From Tindallia magadiensis (lineage in GTDB: Bacteria > Bacillota > Clostridia > Peptostreptococcales > Tindalliaceae), in assembly GCF_900113635.1 (NCBI RefSeq), contig NZ_FOQA01000003.1:48496-112495 (forward strand): a stretch of 64,000 bases of DNA, given 5' to 3'. How positions within the stretch are numbered: position 1 is the first letter of the stretch; every line of letters starts with the position of its first letter. The translations under genes and the position numbers were made by a program. Positions 62,601-64,000 of this stretch are shown piece by piece. The notes under the pieces were generated by a model. That model ran no database searches. It had not been told where the DNA came from and worked only from the letters and a program-made list of their open reading frames with translations.

Positions 62601-62760
62601 GGCACCACTAGCTTATGCCATTATCTTTGGATTGGTCATCTCTTCCATGCTAACCACCCTGATTATTCCGGCAGCCTTCAAAGTCGGATACAACAGAGAC
62701 CGTTCCAAAACCTTAATTGGACGCTTATTTACCCCAAAAGATAAAACCGTGAAAGAATAA
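59659..62760 (+). CDS. RND family efflux transporter (AcrB/MmpL-like, ACR_tran)
   Basis: A 1033-residue transporter with two homologous halves, each with one helix, a large extracellular porter domain and five helices (TM2-TM6 at about 335-480; TM8-TM12 at about 870-1010). Sequences such as PGATPEDIEKFIVKPLEEKI and MGIVVNNGIVLLDYINL identify the HAE/ACR_tran group. In TM4 the usual VDD/VDN proton-relay Asp pair is replaced by VAN (about residues 395-397), an unusual change. The gene overlaps the adaptor by four bases and ends before a terminator. Confidence 0.92.
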   Translation: MTKWCIENRSLVFVLSLFVFFFGLATYVTMERQENPDVVAPGATVKTIYPGATPEDIEKFIVKPLEEKIDEITEVDQILSYSLDNVGVIIVRLEDMSDDDINEAWTELHQRVGEADLPEQAWDPEIDTDLIDTYGMLLTLSSPHHEDRQMKEFADDIKDDLERIDGVSVVDINGFTDDEIQVKLDLIRMRNMGITVTDIGTAMKARNVNIPGGNLDLSGLRIPVTITGEYQNAEEVRNTVVGMSDEGNIIYLRDVADVVETMGERETYVAGNGDSALLLSLKYAEGQNIVRVGEDIREYLETKEQELPEGMSLTVVTDQADYVNDAIKTFQRNLMSAVVLVVLAVMASMGAKSALVVSSAIPITVMATFAFMRFTDIILHQVSISSLILCLGLMVANAIVANDSMYLYMSKGMERKEAIIHGIREVRIPILTSTLTTVASFMPLLLMEGVAGKFVRSLPILVTVALLCSFLLSITVIPAMGYTFLTTEDVQKQQKSNGNGKGVLHRIQGRFLKIYRGLLDNALKRPKSAISLAMVILVLSAMVVPTLGLQLFPFVERDQYVIDVILAEGTSLDKTRQAAIEIERILDEEPTIDTFMSKTGDGIPKFYPSFVPHQIATNRSQFIVNGRIDTMDQVHRRLEENIPGARIEVKRLENAVPVGLPVQVRISGEDVDVLRNSANEAKEILRTIEEGHHVQDDYGNEVMKMVVDVEQDKASMVGLSTYDVASTVRMALNGIEVTKIKPKDSEDDIPVVVQIPTEERHRVEVLENIFVTSQITGENIPLQQVASIDNEFSLSRILRRDRDRTITAGLYPRTGVSAAELLDIVEERMEEAGFEVPPGYTLEYGGENEDRAEAFESLIGPFFLAMALIYIILMFQFMDLRQPLIIMGTIPLSFIGVIWGLKVTGYPLGFMALMGTVSLMGIVVNNGIVLLDYINLLVGQGKNVDEAIPEACETRLRPIMIGMITTVIGLVPMALFGGDLWAPLAYAIIFGLVISSMLTTLIIPAAFKVGYNRDRSKTLIGRLFTPKDKTVKE

Positions 62761-62788
62761 GATAGTAAGATAGAGAAAGAACCAAAGA

Positions 62789-62827
62789 AAAAGACTCCGG
62801 AGCCATTAGGCAGCTCCGGAGTCTTTT
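62789..62827 (+). terminator. Terminator after RND gene
   Basis: AAAAGACTCCGGAG and CTCCGGAGTCTTTT arms with an 11-base loop followed by ATG-rich AT sequence; the T-run is part of the right arm. Confidence 0.85.
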
Positions 62828-62873
62828 ATGATATAGGAAATCCCATTCCTTTGATTTGTCATCACTCTGTAAA

Positions 62874-62902
62874 TTGACTTTCTGCCGCTAAAAGGGTATA
62901 CA
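62874..62902 (+). promoter_or_regulatory. Probable promoter of the second stalk-domain gene
   Basis: TTGACT (62874-62879), 17-base spacer, TATACA (62897-62902). Confidence 0.5.
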
Positions 62903-62998
62903 TAAAATACACCAACAAATAATAAAAAGATTAATAAAAATGAAAAGAATAATGAAATCCAACGAATGAGGAAAGAAAAAACAGAGAGGAAAAGTAGG

Positions 62999-64000
62999 AT
63001 GAAAAAAACAAAAAAAGTATCATTGATGATTCAACTATTAATACTGACTTTGATCATGGGCCTTATGGTTGTCCCGCCACAGGAAATCATGGCACAAACA
63101 AATATTACCATCGTGATGGATGGAGAACCCCTTAGATTTACGGAAGCCACTGGCCGTCCTTTTATTGATGAAAATAACCGGACCCTGGTGCCTTTTCGTA
63201 TCACCTTGGAAAGCTTTGGGGCGCAAGTTCATTGGGATGGTCAGAACCGCATTGCTACGGCTCGGAAAAATGGGACTACCGTTCAGGTACCCATTGGACA
63301 ACCCTTTATTATGGTAGACGGAGAACGGGTTCCTAATGATACCCAGGCAGTGATCGCTGAAGATGGAAGAACCTATCTGCCTATTCGAAAAGTGCTGGAA
63401 GCTTTTGGTGGAGTAGTTCATTGGCAGGCAAGCAGTCAGACCATTTTTGTTGCCAGTCCGCCGCCTCCAGGCTCAGAAATTTTTCCAGAAGAAATTCCAC
63501 CAGAACCCATAGAACCAGAACTGCCGGATGAGGAAGAAGATGCTTCGATTTCTCAAAGACTCACAGTTTCTTTAGAAGAAAATATTACCCTTATTCGAGA
63601 TCCGGCCTTATTTACGCTCTATGCGTTTATGAATTATACCGGCTATGAAGAAGAAAATAATCCGGCAGGATTTCATCCAGTACGAAAAGCCATTTTGAAA
63701 GATCTACAAGCCATGGATTTACAATTGACAGAACCCAGATACTATCGCCAAAAAGGGTTGCCTTATAGCAAATACATTTCCGCTTTATCAGAAATGGACA
63801 ATCGGCTGCGATATAAAGAACCTCGAAGAATTCAGGCCTTGTTGCCAGAATTGGCAGAACTAGATCAACGGTTACAGGAATTTTCAGAGCAAGCCGATAT
63901 CCTCACCCTTTACGAAAAATATCGGGAAGAATACTTACAGGCCATTGCCATGTATCATCCAGAAATGTATGAGTTTCTGGCTCAATACACCCAGTTCCTG
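62999..64000 (+). CDS. Exported stalk-domain protein, 3' end cut by window edge
   Basis: The first 334 residues are visible and the frame is still open at base 64000. A signal peptide (about 1-32, ending IMAQ) is followed by a copper-amine-oxidase-N-like stalk domain pair (about 34-150) with NRTLVPFRITLESFGAQVHWD and GRTYLPIRKVLEAFGGVVHW, then a Pro/Glu-rich linker (about 155-180) and a helical region (about 185-334) rich in Glu/Leu/Tyr. The stalk domain indicates an extracellular, probably wall-associated, protein. It shares the domain type with the 843-residue protein but not the rest. Function unknown. Confidence 0.85.
   Translation, partial: MKKTKKVSLMIQLLILTLIMGLMVVPPQEIMAQTNITIVMDGEPLRFTEATGRPFIDENNRTLVPFRITLESFGAQVHWDGQNRIATARKNGTTVQVPIGQPFIMVDGERVPNDTQAVIAEDGRTYLPIRKVLEAFGGVVHWQASSQTIFVASPPPPGSEIFPEEIPPEPIEPELPDEEEDASISQRLTVSLEENITLIRDPALFTLYAFMNYTGYEEENNPAGFHPVRKAILKDLQAMDLQLTEPRYYRQKGLPYSKYISALSEMDNRLRYKEPRRIQALLPELAELDQRLQEFSEQADILTLYEKYREEYLQAIAMYHPEMYEFLAQYTQFL

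Noticed and set aside
1-64000. tRNA or rRNA genes and insertion-sequence transposases
   Set aside because: No cloverleaf-type sequence, rRNA segment or transposase frame was recognised by reading; a dedicated tRNA scan would be needed to exclude a single tRNA.

Overview
The window looks like the chromosome of a low- to mid-GC Firmicute, most likely a class Clostridia anaerobe. The best evidence is gene order. A run from an Orn/Lys/Arg-type decarboxylase through tmk, darA, holB, ricT, a TrmN6-like methyltransferase, rsmI, metG, tatD, a YabE-like 3D protein, rsmA/ksgA, purR, spoVG, glmU, prs, pth, mfd, a parvulin lipoprotein, a SpoVB-like flippase, the YabN/MazG protein, HU, rqcP, divIC and an S1-domain protein follows the Bacillus/Clostridia yaaO-yabR block. 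AGGAGG-type ribosome binding sites, frequent GTG/TTG starts, a sigma-54 activator and Na+-symporter genes fit this. No species is claimed.

Layout: 1-2.6 kb holds a partial DUF805 membrane protein, an orphan secreted protein and a small membrane protein. 2.6-14.8 kb is the first core segment (decarboxylase to tatD), interrupted by a TetR gene and an inverted pncB-rsmI pair. 14.9-22.7 kb is an accessory block: a sensor kinase and an NtrC-type sigma-54 activator, then a textbook -24/-12 promoter reading into two SSS-family symporters with a 34-residue membrane peptide between them, a nitrilase-family amidase and an orphan gene. 22.8-27.3 kb has an HD-GYP protein, the YabE-like protein, rsmA and an M20 peptidase. 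27.4-30.7 kb (minus strand) is a MacAB-like HlyD/FtsX/ATPase exporter. 31.1-34.4 kb has an LCP cell-wall ligase followed by a three-gene XRE / M78 metallopeptidase / PIN-like islet flanked by two terminators that share 50 identical bases. 34.5-50 kb returns to the core (murC inverted, purR to the S1 protein). 50-64 kb is envelope-related: a chemoreceptor, a small protein under a phased 11-bp repeat array, an LPXTG surface protein with very acidic repeats, an 843-residue stalk-domain protein, an RND efflux operon and the start of another stalk-domain protein.

How the parts work together: the core block supplies nucleotides and cofactors (tmk, prs, pncB, purR), cell-wall precursors (glmU, murC, a flippase, an LCP ligase), translation and its quality control (metG, rsmA, rsmI, pth, rqcP) and DNA metabolism (holB, mfd, HU). 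The most interesting accessory units are the sigma-54-controlled symporter/amidase operon, which looks like a uptake-and-hydrolysis route for a small nitrogenous solute, and the repeat-flanked XRE-protease-PIN-like islet, which has the architecture of a toxin-antitoxin or defence unit. Several sporulation genes normally interleaved in the core block (spoVT, yabP, yabQ, yabG, sspF) are absent.
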